Part shown: piece after piece, positions 9,370 through 18,271 of the stretch
How the letters are laid out: the number at the start of each line of letters is the position of its first letter
How positions within the stretch are numbered: position 1 is the stretch's first letter
From: Lentisphaera araneosa HTCC2155
GTDB lineage: Bacteria > Verrucomicrobiota > Lentisphaeria > Lentisphaerales > Lentisphaeraceae
Length of the DNA: 64,000 nt
Direction: 5' to 3'
Assembly (NCBI RefSeq): GCF_000170755.1
Contig: NZ_ABCK01000002.1
Coordinates: 1-64,000, forward strand
Notes under the pieces: model-generated
Database searches by the model: none
The model's input: only the letters and a program-made list of their open reading frames with translations
Told to the model about the DNA's origin: nothing
Position numbers and translations under genes: made by a program

Positions 9370-9797
9370 AATTTAGGGCAAATGTACCATACCAAAAGGC
9401 ATGGCAAATTTCATTTCAAAAAGCTCATGGGATTCACATCCCATGCTAAAATATTCCATGGTTTCACCATGACTTTTAAACCGAATGATGATTAACATTT
9501 ATTATCCTGAAGGGATAAAAAACATATCACAATCACTCATAAAATGAGGCAAAACCTCAGTCGCCGGGTCAAGGGCCGGCAGGTCCTTGCGGGGAGCTCG
9601 AGGGGCGGAGCTCCCTCGTGTGCAAAGCACCCTGCCCTTTACCCTGAAGGGATAAAATATATTAGCTCCCATGTGGATGTGGGAAGCACGCAAACCAAAC
9701 GTCAGCCCAAGCTTAAAGCAAATTAATTCCTTGAGCAAAACGATTGTCTGAATCTAGATTAGATGTATATTTTTTTAATTATAAAAAGGTAGCCAAA
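9370..9797. other. Intergenic region with hairpin array
   Basis: No gene apart from repeat sequence. It contains the first copy of the hairpin-rich repeat and, at the right end, the leader of the second fic gene. The GC-rich patch at 9559-9640 stands out from the AT-rich surroundings. Confidence 0.55.
9387..9640. repeat. Hairpin-rich REP-like repeat, copy 1
   Basis: A string of small perfect stems: CCATACC/GGCATGG (9387-9404, one G-T pair), CATGGGA-TTCACA-TCCCATG (9426-9445), CATGGT-TTC-ACCATG (9457-9471), TTATCC-TGAAG-GGATAA (9502-9518) and GGGAGCTC/GAGCTCCC (9592-9615). From 9425 to 9557 it is identical over 133 bases to the copy starting at 10660. It resembles the palindromic intergenic elements linked to IS200/IS605-type (RAYT) transposases; no such transposase lies in the window. 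That family link is from memory of similar sequences. Confidence 0.7.
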
Positions 9798-10520
9798 ATG
9801 TTCAATGAAGTAGATCAATTAAAATCACGATTAGATGCTCTACGTCCGATACCCGCAGGGACTTTAAAGAGCCTACATGATCAACTTGTTTTAGAATGGA
9901 CTTACAACTCAAATGCCATTGAGGGAAACACTCTAACTATCAAAGAAACCAAAGTTGTTTTAGAGGGGATAACCATTGGTGGCAAATTAATGAGAGAACA
10001 TTTTGAGGCTATTAATCACAAAGAAGCGATTATGTATGTAGAGGATTTACTATCGTCGAAGACTCCTTTCTCGGATTCTTGTATTAAATCTATTCATCAA
10101 CTCGTTCTCAAAAATATTGATAATGAGAATGCAGGTAAATACAGAAGTGAGAATGTTATTATTTCAGGTGCGGAACATCGTCCCCCTGAGCATTTTGATG
10201 TTCCCTCTCAAATGACTGATCTACTAGAATCATATAATCAATCAAATCATCACCCGCTTGAAAAGGCAGCTAGACTACATACGGATTTTGTCAAAGTTCA
10301 CCCCTTTATAGATGGTAATGGTCGAACCGCACGTTTACTCATGAACTTTGAGCTTATAAAGTCTTCTTATTTACCTGTGATTATTAAAGCAGAAAATAGA
10401 TTGCAATATTACGAGGCTTTAGATAAAGCACATACAAAAGGTGATTACACCGATTTCATTCAAATGACCATAGCAGCTGAGATAGAAGCTATCGAAAAGG
10501 TTTTATCTCTCATCGCTTAA
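9798..10520 (+). CDS. Fic/DOC-family protein
   Basis: Second Fic-domain protein, about 240 aa. Fic motif HPFIDGNGRTAR at residues 168-179 and inhibitory motif SNAIEGN at 38-44, again N-terminal to the core. Both catalytic and autoinhibitory residues look intact. The frame is open from a TTG at 9744, but the ATG at 9798 has AAAAAGG 8-14 bases upstream and begins directly before the first helix, so it is preferred. Unlike the gene at 82, it has no DNA-binding extension. It lies between two near-identical hairpin repeats and is followed by the tail of an unrelated lost gene, which suggests arrival by insertion or recombination. Its target is unknown. Confidence 0.85.
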   Translation: MFNEVDQLKSRLDALRPIPAGTLKSLHDQLVLEWTYNSNAIEGNTLTIKETKVVLEGITIGGKLMREHFEAINHKEAIMYVEDLLSSKTPFSDSCIKSIHQLVLKNIDNENAGKYRSENVIISGAEHRPPEHFDVPSQMTDLLESYNQSNHHPLEKAARLHTDFVKVHPFIDGNGRTARLLMNFELIKSSYLPVIIKAENRLQYYEALDKAHTKGDYTDFIQMTIAAEIEAIEKVLSLIA

Positions 10521-10533
10521 AACTCATCTTTAA

Positions 10534-10605
10534 AAGGCTCAGCTAAAAACTAATAAAGGCCAAGCCTTTAATTTTGAGATTAATAATACGCTTCATAAAC
10601 TGTAG
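10534..10605 (+). pseudogene. 3'-terminal remnant of a propeller-type gene paralogous to the one ending at 9369
   Basis: In one frame, 10534-10605 reads KAQLKTNKGQAFNFEINN and then TLHKL-stop. This matches the last residues of the upstream gene (GKLKTTDGKVFDFEINN, then TIHHL-stop). A stop codon lies directly upstream, so only about 23 codons remain. The hairpin repeat follows both tails at about the same distance. This is therefore the end of a second, mostly deleted copy of the 5944-9369 type of gene. Confidence 0.8.
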
Positions 10606-10621
10606 TTTAAGGTGATTTGTT

Positions 10622-10860
10622 CCATACCTAAAGGCATGGGAGATCCCATTTGAATAGATTCATGGGATTCACATCCCATGCTAAAATATTCCATGGTTTC
10701 ACCATGACTTTTAAACCGAATGATGATTAACATTTATTATCCTGAAGGGATAAAAAACATATCACAATCACTCATAAAATGAGGCAAAACCTGAGTCGCC
10801 GGGTCAAGGGTCGGCAGGTCCTTGCGGGGAGCTCCCTCGTGTGCGAAGTAACATGCCCTT
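10622..10860. repeat. Hairpin-rich REP-like repeat, copy 2
   Basis: Direct repeat of the element at 9387-9640: identical for 133 bases from 10660, one mismatch at 10793 and another about 25 bases later. The GAGCTC-flanked segment that forms the 8-bp stem in copy 1 is missing here (14 bases shorter). The two copies bracket the fic gene and the gene remnant. Confidence 0.7.
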
Positions 10861-11045
10861 TATTCAGGTCAATCATAGAATGTATTGGGCTTGTTCCAAA
10901 ACATATAATTATAAGAATAACCGCAAGACCTGACTAAATCACACCAAACAATGACTAGATTGTTCAATTTATTGAATATAATAGTCAATAAAATTACAAA
11001 ATAATGATCAAATTATTCTAAACAAAAAAGCATTTAGGATTATTT
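10861..11045 (+). promoter_or_regulatory. araB upstream region with TTCAAT-TT-ATTGAA palindrome
   Basis: AT-rich leader of the araBD genes. A perfect 6-bp inverted repeat with a 2-base centre lies at 10963-10976, and related half-sites (TCAATAAAA, TCAAATTATT) follow before the gene. AGGA at 11037-11040 is a good ribosome site for the ATG at 11046. The palindrome could be an operator for the nearby AraC-type regulator; this is inference. Confidence 0.35.
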
Positions 11046-12713
11046 ATGCAAGAGTATGCAATTGGCTTAGATTACGGCACAAACTCCTGCCGTTCAGTTC
11101 TTATGGAAATCAATTCGAGCGATGAGCTCTTTTCAGAAATCTATAATTATCCCAGTGGATCACAGGGCGTGCTGATCAGCGATGCCGACCCTAATATCGC
11201 TCGCCAAAGCCCGGCTGATTATCTCAATGGCATGGAGCACATTATTAAATCTGTAATTAATCAGGCCAAAGAAAGCATTGCTGATTTTTCACCTGCTCAA
11301 ATTATTGGGCTGACCTGTGCAACGACAGGCAGCACCGTTATCCCCGTGGATGCTCAGCTTACTGCCCTTGGCCTTAAAGACAGCAGTAACCTCGATGCTC
11401 AAACTTGGCTCTGGAAAGATCATAGCTCCTACAAAGAAGCCGAGCTCATCACTCAAAAAGCCAAAGAACTGCGACCGCAATACCTTGAACGCTGTGGCGG
11501 AACTTATTCCAGCGAATGGTTTTGGTCCAAAATTCTCCACCTCAAAAACGTCGCTCCGGAAACTTTTGAAAAGGCCTATAGTTTTATTGAGCTTTGTGAT
11601 TATCTGCCAGCCATTTTAGCAGGCAAAGAAAAACCGGAAGAAATCAAGGCCAGCATCTGTGCCGCGGGCCACAAAGCCATGTACGCCGATCAATGGGGTG
11701 GCTTACCGGACGAAGAGTTCTTAGCTGCAGTGGATCCCGCTTTAGTAAAAGTACGTCAAAAACTCTATAAAAAAGCCCATGCTTCCGATCAATTAGCTGG
11801 ACGTGTTGGCGCCGAATGGGCTCAACGCACTGGATTAGCCGAGGGAACTGCCATTGCCGTGGGAGCCTTCGATGCTCACATGGGTGCCGTCGGTTCCGGC
11901 ATCAAAGATGGCAGCCTTGTGAAAATCGTCGGCACGAGCACCTGCGACCTGATGATTAGCCCAAAGGATCAAAGTATTGCGGGCGTCTGTGGCGTGGCTA
12001 AAGACTCGGTACTTCCCGGCTACATGGGAATTGAGGCAGGACAATCGGCCGTTGGTGACCTCTTCCTATGGCTAGTTAACAATTTTGTCACCAGTGAATA
12101 TGGCTCAAATCGAGATGAAATTTTTGCGAACATCACAAAAAGAGCCGCGGCATTAAACGTAGGTCAAAGTGGCTTGCTTTCACTCGACTGGAATAATGGC
12201 AATCGTACCGTTCTCATCGACTCACAGCTCAGTGGCTTACTCATCGGGCAAACACTGCATACCAAGGCCCACGAAATCTACCGCTCACTCATTGAAGCCA
12301 CCGGCTTTGGAGCTCTCAAAATTATTGAACGCTTAGAGGACTCAGGTGTTGAAGTCAAAGAAGTTGTCTGCTGCGGGGGCTTAGCGCAAAAGAATGAACT
12401 CATGATGCAAATCTACGCCAATATTTTTAACCGCCCCGTCCGCATTGCAGGGACCGAGCAAACCTGTGCGGTTGGCGCTGCCATTTTTGCGGCTTCCGCC
12501 GCAGGTAAAGACCTCAACGAATTACAAAAATCCATGTTGAAACCTTGTCGTAAAGAATACCTTCCACAAAAAGATGATGTGCGTATTTACTCAAAGCTTT
12601 ACGGACTTTACTCGCAAGTTCACGATGGCTTTGGCGTCGAAGGAAATCCTTGTGATTTCTACTCGCTTATGAAAGAACTCATCGACATCCAAAAGGCGAG
12701 TAAAAATGCTTGA
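11046..12713 (+). CDS. araB: Ribulokinase
   Basis: FGGY-family carbohydrate kinase of 555 aa, close to the length of characterised ribulokinases. It phosphorylates L-ribulose to L-ribulose 5-phosphate with ATP in the cytoplasm. N-terminal phosphate-binding loop GLDYGTNSCRSVLMEI; central GTAIAVGAFDAHMGAVGSGI with the catalytic-base Asp; IVGTSTCD; and a C-terminal VVCCGGLAQKNELMMQIYANI ATP-site region. It overlaps araD by 8 bases, so the two are translationally coupled. L-arabinose isomerase (araA) is not in the window. The kinase may therefore depend on an isomerase encoded elsewhere, or act on ribulose from another route. Confidence 0.9.
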   Translation: MQEYAIGLDYGTNSCRSVLMEINSSDELFSEIYNYPSGSQGVLISDADPNIARQSPADYLNGMEHIIKSVINQAKESIADFSPAQIIGLTCATTGSTVIPVDAQLTALGLKDSSNLDAQTWLWKDHSSYKEAELITQKAKELRPQYLERCGGTYSSEWFWSKILHLKNVAPETFEKAYSFIELCDYLPAILAGKEKPEEIKASICAAGHKAMYADQWGGLPDEEFLAAVDPALVKVRQKLYKKAHASDQLAGRVGAEWAQRTGLAEGTAIAVGAFDAHMGAVGSGIKDGSLVKIVGTSTCDLMISPKDQSIAGVCGVAKDSVLPGYMGIEAGQSAVGDLFLWLVNNFVTSEYGSNRDEIFANITKRAAALNVGQSGLLSLDWNNGNRTVLIDSQLSGLLIGQTLHTKAHEIYRSLIEATGFGALKIIERLEDSGVEVKEVVCCGGLAQKNELMMQIYANIFNRPVRIAGTEQTCAVGAAIFAASAAGKDLNELQKSMLKPCRKEYLPQKDDVRIYSKLYGLYSQVHDGFGVEGNPCDFYSLMKELIDIQKASKNA

Positions 12714-13395
12714 TCAAATCAAAGAAGAAGTCCTGAAAGCGAACAAGCTCTTACAATCAAGTGGCTTGGTCAAACTCACTTGGGGAAACGTCAGTGCGAA
12801 GGATCCTGAAACTGGTCTCATAGTCATTAAGCCCAGCGGCGTGAAGTACGAAGACATGCAAGTTAGTGACTTAGTCACTTTGAGTTTGGATGGCAAAATT
12901 ATTGAGGGGCACTTAAAGCCTTCTTCAGATACGGCAACCCACCTTTACCTCTATAATGCCTTTCCTGAACTCGGTGGCATAACTCACACTCATAGTCTTT
13001 TTGCCACGACTCTTTGTCAGCATGGCCGTGAGCTTCCCTGTTCAGGAACAACTCATGCAGACCACTTCTGGGGTAGCGTCCCTTTGATTCGCGCTCTCAA
13101 TGAAGAGGAAGTCGAAGAAGACTATGAAAAAAATACCGGCAAAGTCATTGTCGAGCATTTTCAAAATCACAAAATTAAGCCCTTGGAAATCCCCGCAGCC
13201 CTGCTGCATTTCCACGCACCCTTCACCTGGGGACGAACGGCCATGGAATCATATAAAAATGCTGTTGCCTTAGAGGCCTGTGCAGAAATGGCGGTTCGCA
13301 CCATCAATGTTGAGCAACTCCCCGTCATCCCCCCTCACATCTTACAAAAGCATTATCAGCGCAAACATGGCGCCAATGCCTATTACGGCCAGTAA
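12706..13395 (+). CDS. araD: L-ribulose-5-phosphate 4-epimerase
   Basis: Class II aldolase/adducin-fold enzyme of 229 aa, standard length. It converts L-ribulose 5-phosphate to D-xylulose 5-phosphate. Zinc ligands are visible as His94 and His96 in ITHTHS and His170 in LLHFHAPF; the GNVSAKDP and KPSGVKY substrate-phosphate loops are near the N-terminus. The start overlaps the end of araB, with GGCGAG as ribosome site. The product enters the pentose phosphate pathway. Confidence 0.93.
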   Translation: MLDQIKEEVLKANKLLQSSGLVKLTWGNVSAKDPETGLIVIKPSGVKYEDMQVSDLVTLSLDGKIIEGHLKPSSDTATHLYLYNAFPELGGITHTHSLFATTLCQHGRELPCSGTTHADHFWGSVPLIRALNEEEVEEDYEKNTGKVIVEHFQNHKIKPLEIPAALLHFHAPFTWGRTAMESYKNAVALEACAEMAVRTINVEQLPVIPPHILQKHYQRKHGANAYYGQ

Positions 13396-13446
13396 AATCG
13401 GCGAAAATTTATCATATCTAAAAACTTTGGAGTTTAATTTCATCAA

Positions 13447-14220
13447 ATGAGTCAGCACATTGTACACATGGATATGAGCGACTCAGAAAAAATAAGCCTA
13501 GCCCAAGATTTTTTATCTCAGGCCGAGCCTTTCTGTGTCTCCCAACTCTTTGAGTACATGGATGATACTTACTTCTTCGTCAAAAACACCAAGGGTCAAT
13601 TCATCAAAGCCAACAAAGCCTTTCTCAAACTCTTTGGCTACAAAAAGCTCGAAGATGTGATTGGCCTAACTGACTACGATATGGTGAGCCGTGAACTCGC
13701 TGTAAGATATGAAATGGATGATCAAAAAGTTCTCGCAGGTGAAAAAATATGTGAGCTCACCGAACCGGTGAGTTCCAGTAACGGCATCATCAGCCTCCAC
13801 GTCTCGACAAAACTTCCCGTGCGCAATCGCGAAGGCGAAATCATTGGCCTCATCGGAATTACTCGCGATACACAAAAAACGCTCAATGCGCTCACCCCTC
13901 TACAGAAATTTCAGCCCGCTCTCGACATTATTGAACGCGAATATGGCAAAAACATCAAGCTCGATGACTTAGCTGAGGCTGTCTGCATGTCCACCAGCAC
14001 TTTTCTGCGTAACTTTAAGAAACAATTTGGCATGACCCCAGGGAATTATATCAAACAAGTGCGTTACAAGGCAGCCTGCCGCTTGCTCAGTGAATCCGCA
14101 CTATCCATTACCGAAGTCGCCTACGACACAGGTTTCTCTGACCAAAGCCATTTCACCCGCGAGTTCAAAAAAATCTCTGGTGTCACACCCAAGTCCTACA
14201 GACAAAAGTTCTCGTCCTAA
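13447..14220 (+). CDS. PAS-domain AraC-family transcriptional regulator
   Basis: Regulator of 257 aa. Residues about 40-145 form a PAS sensor domain (YFFVKNTKGQFIKANKAF ... EIIGLIGITRDT); residues about 155-255 form the two helix-turn-helix motifs of an AraC/XylS DNA-binding domain (DDLAEAVCMSTSTFLRNFKK and ITEVAYDTGFSDQSHFTREF). It lies 51 bases after araD in the same direction and is the likely local regulator of araBD. The PAS ligand could be a sugar or other small molecule; none can be named. Confidence 0.88.
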   Translation: MSQHIVHMDMSDSEKISLAQDFLSQAEPFCVSQLFEYMDDTYFFVKNTKGQFIKANKAFLKLFGYKKLEDVIGLTDYDMVSRELAVRYEMDDQKVLAGEKICELTEPVSSSNGIISLHVSTKLPVRNREGEIIGLIGITRDTQKTLNALTPLQKFQPALDIIEREYGKNIKLDDLAEAVCMSTSTFLRNFKKQFGMTPGNYIKQVRYKAACRLLSESALSITEVAYDTGFSDQSHFTREFKKISGVTPKSYRQKFSS

Positions 14221-14319
14221 ATGAACCCACCATGGGTCTTCAAATCCCTTAAGAATTAGGACTCACTACTTTCTTATCCACTAATAGATCAATCCATTTT
14301 TATAGAATGATCATTAAAG

Positions 14320-15780
14320 TTATTTGTCCTTAAAGTATTTCTCTTGAATCCACTGGGGTTGCCATTTATCGAGGCGTTGCTCGAGCTTAGAATAATCCAC
14401 TTCTTTGGGCTCCGGATTGGCGACCACCAAGGGCGCCTGACTTCCCGTTTTAGCTTGCCAAGCCTTCATAAGCTTTAGCATTTCAGCTTTCTTATTTGGG
14501 GCTTCAAGGGAATGAATTTCATCGGGATCATTCTCTAAGTCAAACAAAAGATAATGATCGATTTGCGGGTAAATATGTAACTTCCAGCGTCCATCATTGA
14601 TCGCAAATTGCACATCTTGAAATGGCAAAAACATCGCTTCATGAATTTGTTTTATTTCCCCTTCGATCAAAGGCCTTAAACTTTTTGCATCCACTGCTTC
14701 AGGCTTTGCGATCCTCGCATAATCACAGAGCGTTGCATAGAGGTCGTGGATATAGTTAAATGCAGCGCTCTCACCATTAGGCACTGTTTTGCCTGAAATA
14801 ATTAAAGGGGCTTTCATACTGTGTTCATAAACGTTTTGCTTACCGAGTAAGCCGTGACTCCCCATGGCTAAGCCGTGATCCGCGGTATAAATGATGATTG
14901 TATTATCTGCGTGCTTACTCTGATCAATCGCATCGATAATTCTTCCCACCTGCTCATCGAGATGCGTCACGAGGCCATAGTACTCACAGAGTTGATCACT
15001 AATGACCGACTTCTCCCGCGGCCAAGATGCTAAGCCCTCATCGCGGCCTTGCGTGGTGAACTTCACATTCCGAAAGGGATGCAGGGCCTTATAGTTTTTT
15101 GCTAAAGGTGGACGATTCTTGTAGTAGCGCTGACGATATTCATCGGGAGGATTCCTTGGATCGTGGGGCGCCATAAAAGCCACATAGAGAAAAAAGGGTT
15201 TGTCACTTGGAGCTTCTTCAATGTACTTGATTGCAGAGTTCGCAAACTCAGTAGAAGAGAATTCCTTGGCACGACGCTTGGCCTGCAATTGTCCCGCAAC
15301 AAAGTCTTGCACTTCAAAATCTGTGTGATCCGCCATGCCTCCCATATAGACTGAGGCACCGTTTTGAAACGCCGCTCTCAAGGTATGCAAACCATTGTGC
15401 CATTTACCGATGATATAAGTCTCGTAACCCGCTTTCTCTTTTAAATACGTCGGGAGTAAATCCAGCGATGCCCAGCCATTTTTTTTAACATTCGGGATAT
15501 TATTCCAATACCGTCCCGTCATCAACATTGCTCGGCTCGCTACGCACACGGCTCCACTATAAGAACCAGCACAATAGTTATTTTTAAAAGAAAAACCCGA
15601 TTCAGCCAAGCGGTCTAAATTCGGCGTATGAATAAAATCATTGCCATGCGCCCTAATTGTGTCCGCTCGCTGATCATCCGCAAATAAAAAAACGAAATTG
15701 GGCTTCTGCGAAGAAGCTGCAAACAAGCCCCCTGTATTCAAAACAAACATACACACAATCAAACGATAAACTTGTATCAC
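14320..15780 (-). CDS. Sulfatase, choline/iduronate-sulfatase-like
   Basis: Exported S1-type (formylglycine) sulfatase of 486 aa with signal peptide ending near GGLFAASS. Metal-site FLFADDQRADT; active-site motif CVASR with the modified Cys at 79, where Ala replaces the usual Pro of CxPSR (the formylglycine-generating enzyme accepts Ala). IYTADHGLAMGSHGLLGK is the second metal-site region. Last gene of a five-gene minus-strand cluster, 17 bases after the preceding sulfatase. It would cleave sulfate esters from a polysaccharide or oligosaccharide; the exact linkage is unknown. Confidence 0.92.
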   Translation of the reverse strand: MIQVYRLIVCMFVLNTGGLFAASSQKPNFVFLFADDQRADTIRAHGNDFIHTPNLDRLAESGFSFKNNYCAGSYSGAVCVASRAMLMTGRYWNNIPNVKKNGWASLDLLPTYLKEKAGYETYIIGKWHNGLHTLRAAFQNGASVYMGGMADHTDFEVQDFVAGQLQAKRRAKEFSSTEFANSAIKYIEEAPSDKPFFLYVAFMAPHDPRNPPDEYRQRYYKNRPPLAKNYKALHPFRNVKFTTQGRDEGLASWPREKSVISDQLCEYYGLVTHLDEQVGRIIDAIDQSKHADNTIIIYTADHGLAMGSHGLLGKQNVYEHSMKAPLIISGKTVPNGESAAFNYIHDLYATLCDYARIAKPEAVDAKSLRPLIEGEIKQIHEAMFLPFQDVQFAINDGRWKLHIYPQIDHYLLFDLENDPDEIHSLEAPNKKAEMLKLMKAWQAKTGSQAPLVVANPEPKEVDYSKLEQRLDKWQPQWIQEKYFKDK

Positions 15781-15797
15781 AGCTACTCTCCTTATCT

Positions 15798-17273
15798 CTA
15801 TAATTGAGGTCTTGCTAAAAGTGGTATTCCAACAGAATCTAATTGTTCTTTGTACTTTACGTGAAAGGGATTGAGCGTCATCTTCTGATGCCCCTCATTA
15901 ACCATCTGCGGTCTCATTTCATGCCACCAAGCATCATAAGATTTTTGCATTTCTTGAAGCACTTCGGGATATTGTTTAGCCACATTATTTTCCTCCCCAG
16001 GATCATTCTCAATATCATAGAGCTCTTCATGATTCACTAAGCGAAATCTTGTATTACGTACAGCAAAACCAGCTCTACCAGGCCTTTTATCGTACTGTGA
16101 CCCATCTGGACCTACATTATTGCCCCAGCGCCCAATATGAAAAAATAAATTGCGATCATTCCACTTAGTTTGCGGATTTTGCAAAAGTGGCAATAAGCTT
16201 CGACCATCTCTCTTTTCCTGGATCTCTCCTCCGGCCAATTCCACTAAAGTGGGAAATAGATCAATATGCGCACTCAAGCCGCTGATTTTATTTCCTGCTT
16301 TGAATTTCCCTTTCCAACGAAAAAAGGCTGGCACTAAAGTCCCCCCTTCATAAGGTGTTTTTTTATATCCGCGTAGGCCCGCTTGGTAAGAATAAAGATC
16401 TTCCCCATTCCTTTGCCCAAGTTTTTTCTCGTTTATCACTAGACTAGCAAAACCATTGTCCGACATAAAAATCACCAAAGTATTTTCATCCAGATCCCAT
16501 TGCTTAAGCTTGGTCATTAAACGCCCAACGTTATCGTCAATATTTTCGATCATCCCATAAAAACCCGCATCCCCTGATTTAAAGCCAAGTTTTTTAAACT
16601 TCTCACGTTTATCTTTTGGAGCGATATAAGGGCCGTGGGGAGCATTCGTAGAGATGTAGGCAAAAAAGGGTTTATCCTTAGATTTTTTTATCCATGCCAA
16701 AGCTTGATCAAAAAACACATCCGTACAAAAACCCTCTGTTTTAACAAAAGTCTCATTGTGTCTAATAATCGGATTCTCGTACTTATTATTGGGAACATCC
16801 ATCGGCTGACCTATGCCCCCATAACCATGAATAAAAACCTCATCAAAGCCACGTGAGTGAGGCTGATAGGCCTCTTCGTAACCCAAATGCCATTTCCCAA
16901 ATATTCCTGTTGTATAGCCCAATGATTTCAAGGCTTCGGGTAAAGTTTCGATCTTTAAAGTCATGCGTGCCCGAGCTCCCCCCGTATGAGTAACGCCATT
17001 TCTAAAGGGATAATTCCCCGTCATCAAAGCGGCGCGACTCGGTGTGCAGGTAGGGCTCATATGAAAATCAGAAAAATATGAACTCTCACTGAAGAGCTTA
17101 TCAATATAAGGTGTCTCTAGCCAAGGGTGACCTTCACATCCCAACTGGCCCTTACCCTGATCATCTGTCAAAATGAAGATAATATTGGGTTTCGTCCCTT
17201 TTAATTCCTCGCAGTAGACAAAACTCATAAAGCTCAAAAATAAAAAACTCAGTACGCGCATTTTCAACATCAT
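15798..17273 (-). CDS. Sulfatase, arylsulfatase A-like
   Basis: Exported sulfatase of 491 aa with signal peptide MLKMRVLSFLFLSFMSFVYC. Active site CTPSR with Cys76, metal-site FILTDDQGKGQLGC and IFMSDNGFASL. GKWHLGYEE carries the conserved catalytic-pocket Lys/His. It lies 7 bases downstream of the SGNH hydrolase gene in the same transcription unit, so desulfation and deacylation are probably co-expressed. Confidence 0.93.
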   Translation of the reverse strand: MMLKMRVLSFLFLSFMSFVYCEELKGTKPNIIFILTDDQGKGQLGCEGHPWLETPYIDKLFSESSYFSDFHMSPTCTPSRAALMTGNYPFRNGVTHTGGARARMTLKIETLPEALKSLGYTTGIFGKWHLGYEEAYQPHSRGFDEVFIHGYGGIGQPMDVPNNKYENPIIRHNETFVKTEGFCTDVFFDQALAWIKKSKDKPFFAYISTNAPHGPYIAPKDKREKFKKLGFKSGDAGFYGMIENIDDNVGRLMTKLKQWDLDENTLVIFMSDNGFASLVINEKKLGQRNGEDLYSYQAGLRGYKKTPYEGGTLVPAFFRWKGKFKAGNKISGLSAHIDLFPTLVELAGGEIQEKRDGRSLLPLLQNPQTKWNDRNLFFHIGRWGNNVGPDGSQYDKRPGRAGFAVRNTRFRLVNHEELYDIENDPGEENNVAKQYPEVLQEMQKSYDAWWHEMRPQMVNEGHQKMTLNPFHVKYKEQLDSVGIPLLARPQL

Positions 17274-17280
17274 TCAGAAC

Positions 17281-18270
17281 CTAGTAGTTATACTGTAATT
17301 TTTTTAGATCTAAGATCCCCGATTTATCCTTATCAAACTTTTCAAAATGGTAAGAATAAACTTTTTGGTACTCATCCAATGAAACAAGCTTATCACCATT
17401 GATATCAAAGTGATTGAAGATGCCCTGCTCCGGGTATTCTTTGGGCTGAATTATACCATCCTTATTGGCGTCCTGCATCTTAAAGTGATTCGCCCAGAAA
17501 AGCTCATACTCGTCACGGCTTACTTTGCGATCTTTTTTGATCTTATCCATAGAATTAAACATATACTTCCAGCAGGGTGCCAATTCACTCATACTTGCAT
17601 CACCGACTTTTAAGCCAAGTTCTTTAACTAAATGTGGTGTAATAACTTTGAGAGCTCCCTCATAAACTGGGTGAATGGCATCCGGCATGTACTGAATATA
17701 GAGTGCTGGATCTTTTTCAAGCAAATCCTTCCATACCGCATTGTGATCGATAAGCTTAAAGCCGTTCCTCTTGGCTTCATCCCTGTACATCTGATAATAA
17801 TCATCAATTTTAGGACGCTGCACTCCCGTATGACCAACTGGAACATTCATGGTCGCAAGGATAATCTCACATTCGGGGTTCTGGGCAAAAATGCGTTCAA
17901 TGAGATTATTTAAATTATTCTTGGCATCTTCAACACTCGTTTTTCTTCTCTCCACCGCATCATTGATGGCAAACTCGATAAACACTGTATCGGGCTTGTG
18001 CTTCAAAACCTTTTGATCCAGTGACTTCACTCCCCAAGCTGAGTTAGCTCCTCCCTGCGCGCCATTGATGACTTTGGCTTTACCTGGGAATTGTTGATCC
18101 AAAATGGTGGCTAATTGCCCTCCCCAAGCGCCGACTTTTGTCAAACTCGTCCCAAAAATCACAATGCTTTGCTCTTTACCAGCCTTTAAATTCTCAACAA
18201 ATTTAACCTTGGGCGCGGCCATGAGTCCCGACATTAAGCCACAAATCAATAAAATAAGTAATTTTTTCAT
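17281..18270 (-). CDS. SGNH/GDSL-type esterase with C-terminal EF-hands
   Basis: Exported hydrolase. The frame is open from 18369, but the ATG at 18270 is the likely start: it gives signal peptide MKKLLILLICGLMSGLMA and begins 1 base after the stop of the preceding gene. SGNH blocks: IFGTSLTKVG (nucleophile Ser), NGAQGGANS, IEFAINDA (Asn) and MPDAIHPVYEG (Asp, His). Three EF-hand-like loops follow in the last about 90 residues (DANKDGIIQPKEY, DINGDKLVSLDEY, DKDKSGILDLKKL), suggesting calcium-dependent stability or docking. The family deacylates carbohydrates; a role in removing acetyl groups before the sulfatases act is inference. Confidence 0.87.
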   Translation of the reverse strand: MKKLLILLICGLMSGLMAAPKVKFVENLKAGKEQSIVIFGTSLTKVGAWGGQLATILDQQFPGKAKVINGAQGGANSAWGVKSLDQKVLKHKPDTVFIEFAINDAVERRKTSVEDAKNNLNNLIERIFAQNPECEIILATMNVPVGHTGVQRPKIDDYYQMYRDEAKRNGFKLIDHNAVWKDLLEKDPALYIQYMPDAIHPVYEGALKVITPHLVKELGLKVGDASMSELAPCWKYMFNSMDKIKKDRKVSRDEYELFWANHFKMQDANKDGIIQPKEYPEQGIFNHFDINGDKLVSLDEYQKVYSYHFEKFDKDKSGILDLKKLQYNY

Positions 18271-18271
18271 C

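Noticed and set aside
9541-9640. GC-rich patch as an attC or small RNA gene
   Set aside because: It folds well but shows no attC boxes or promoter-terminator pair; kept only as part of the repeat.
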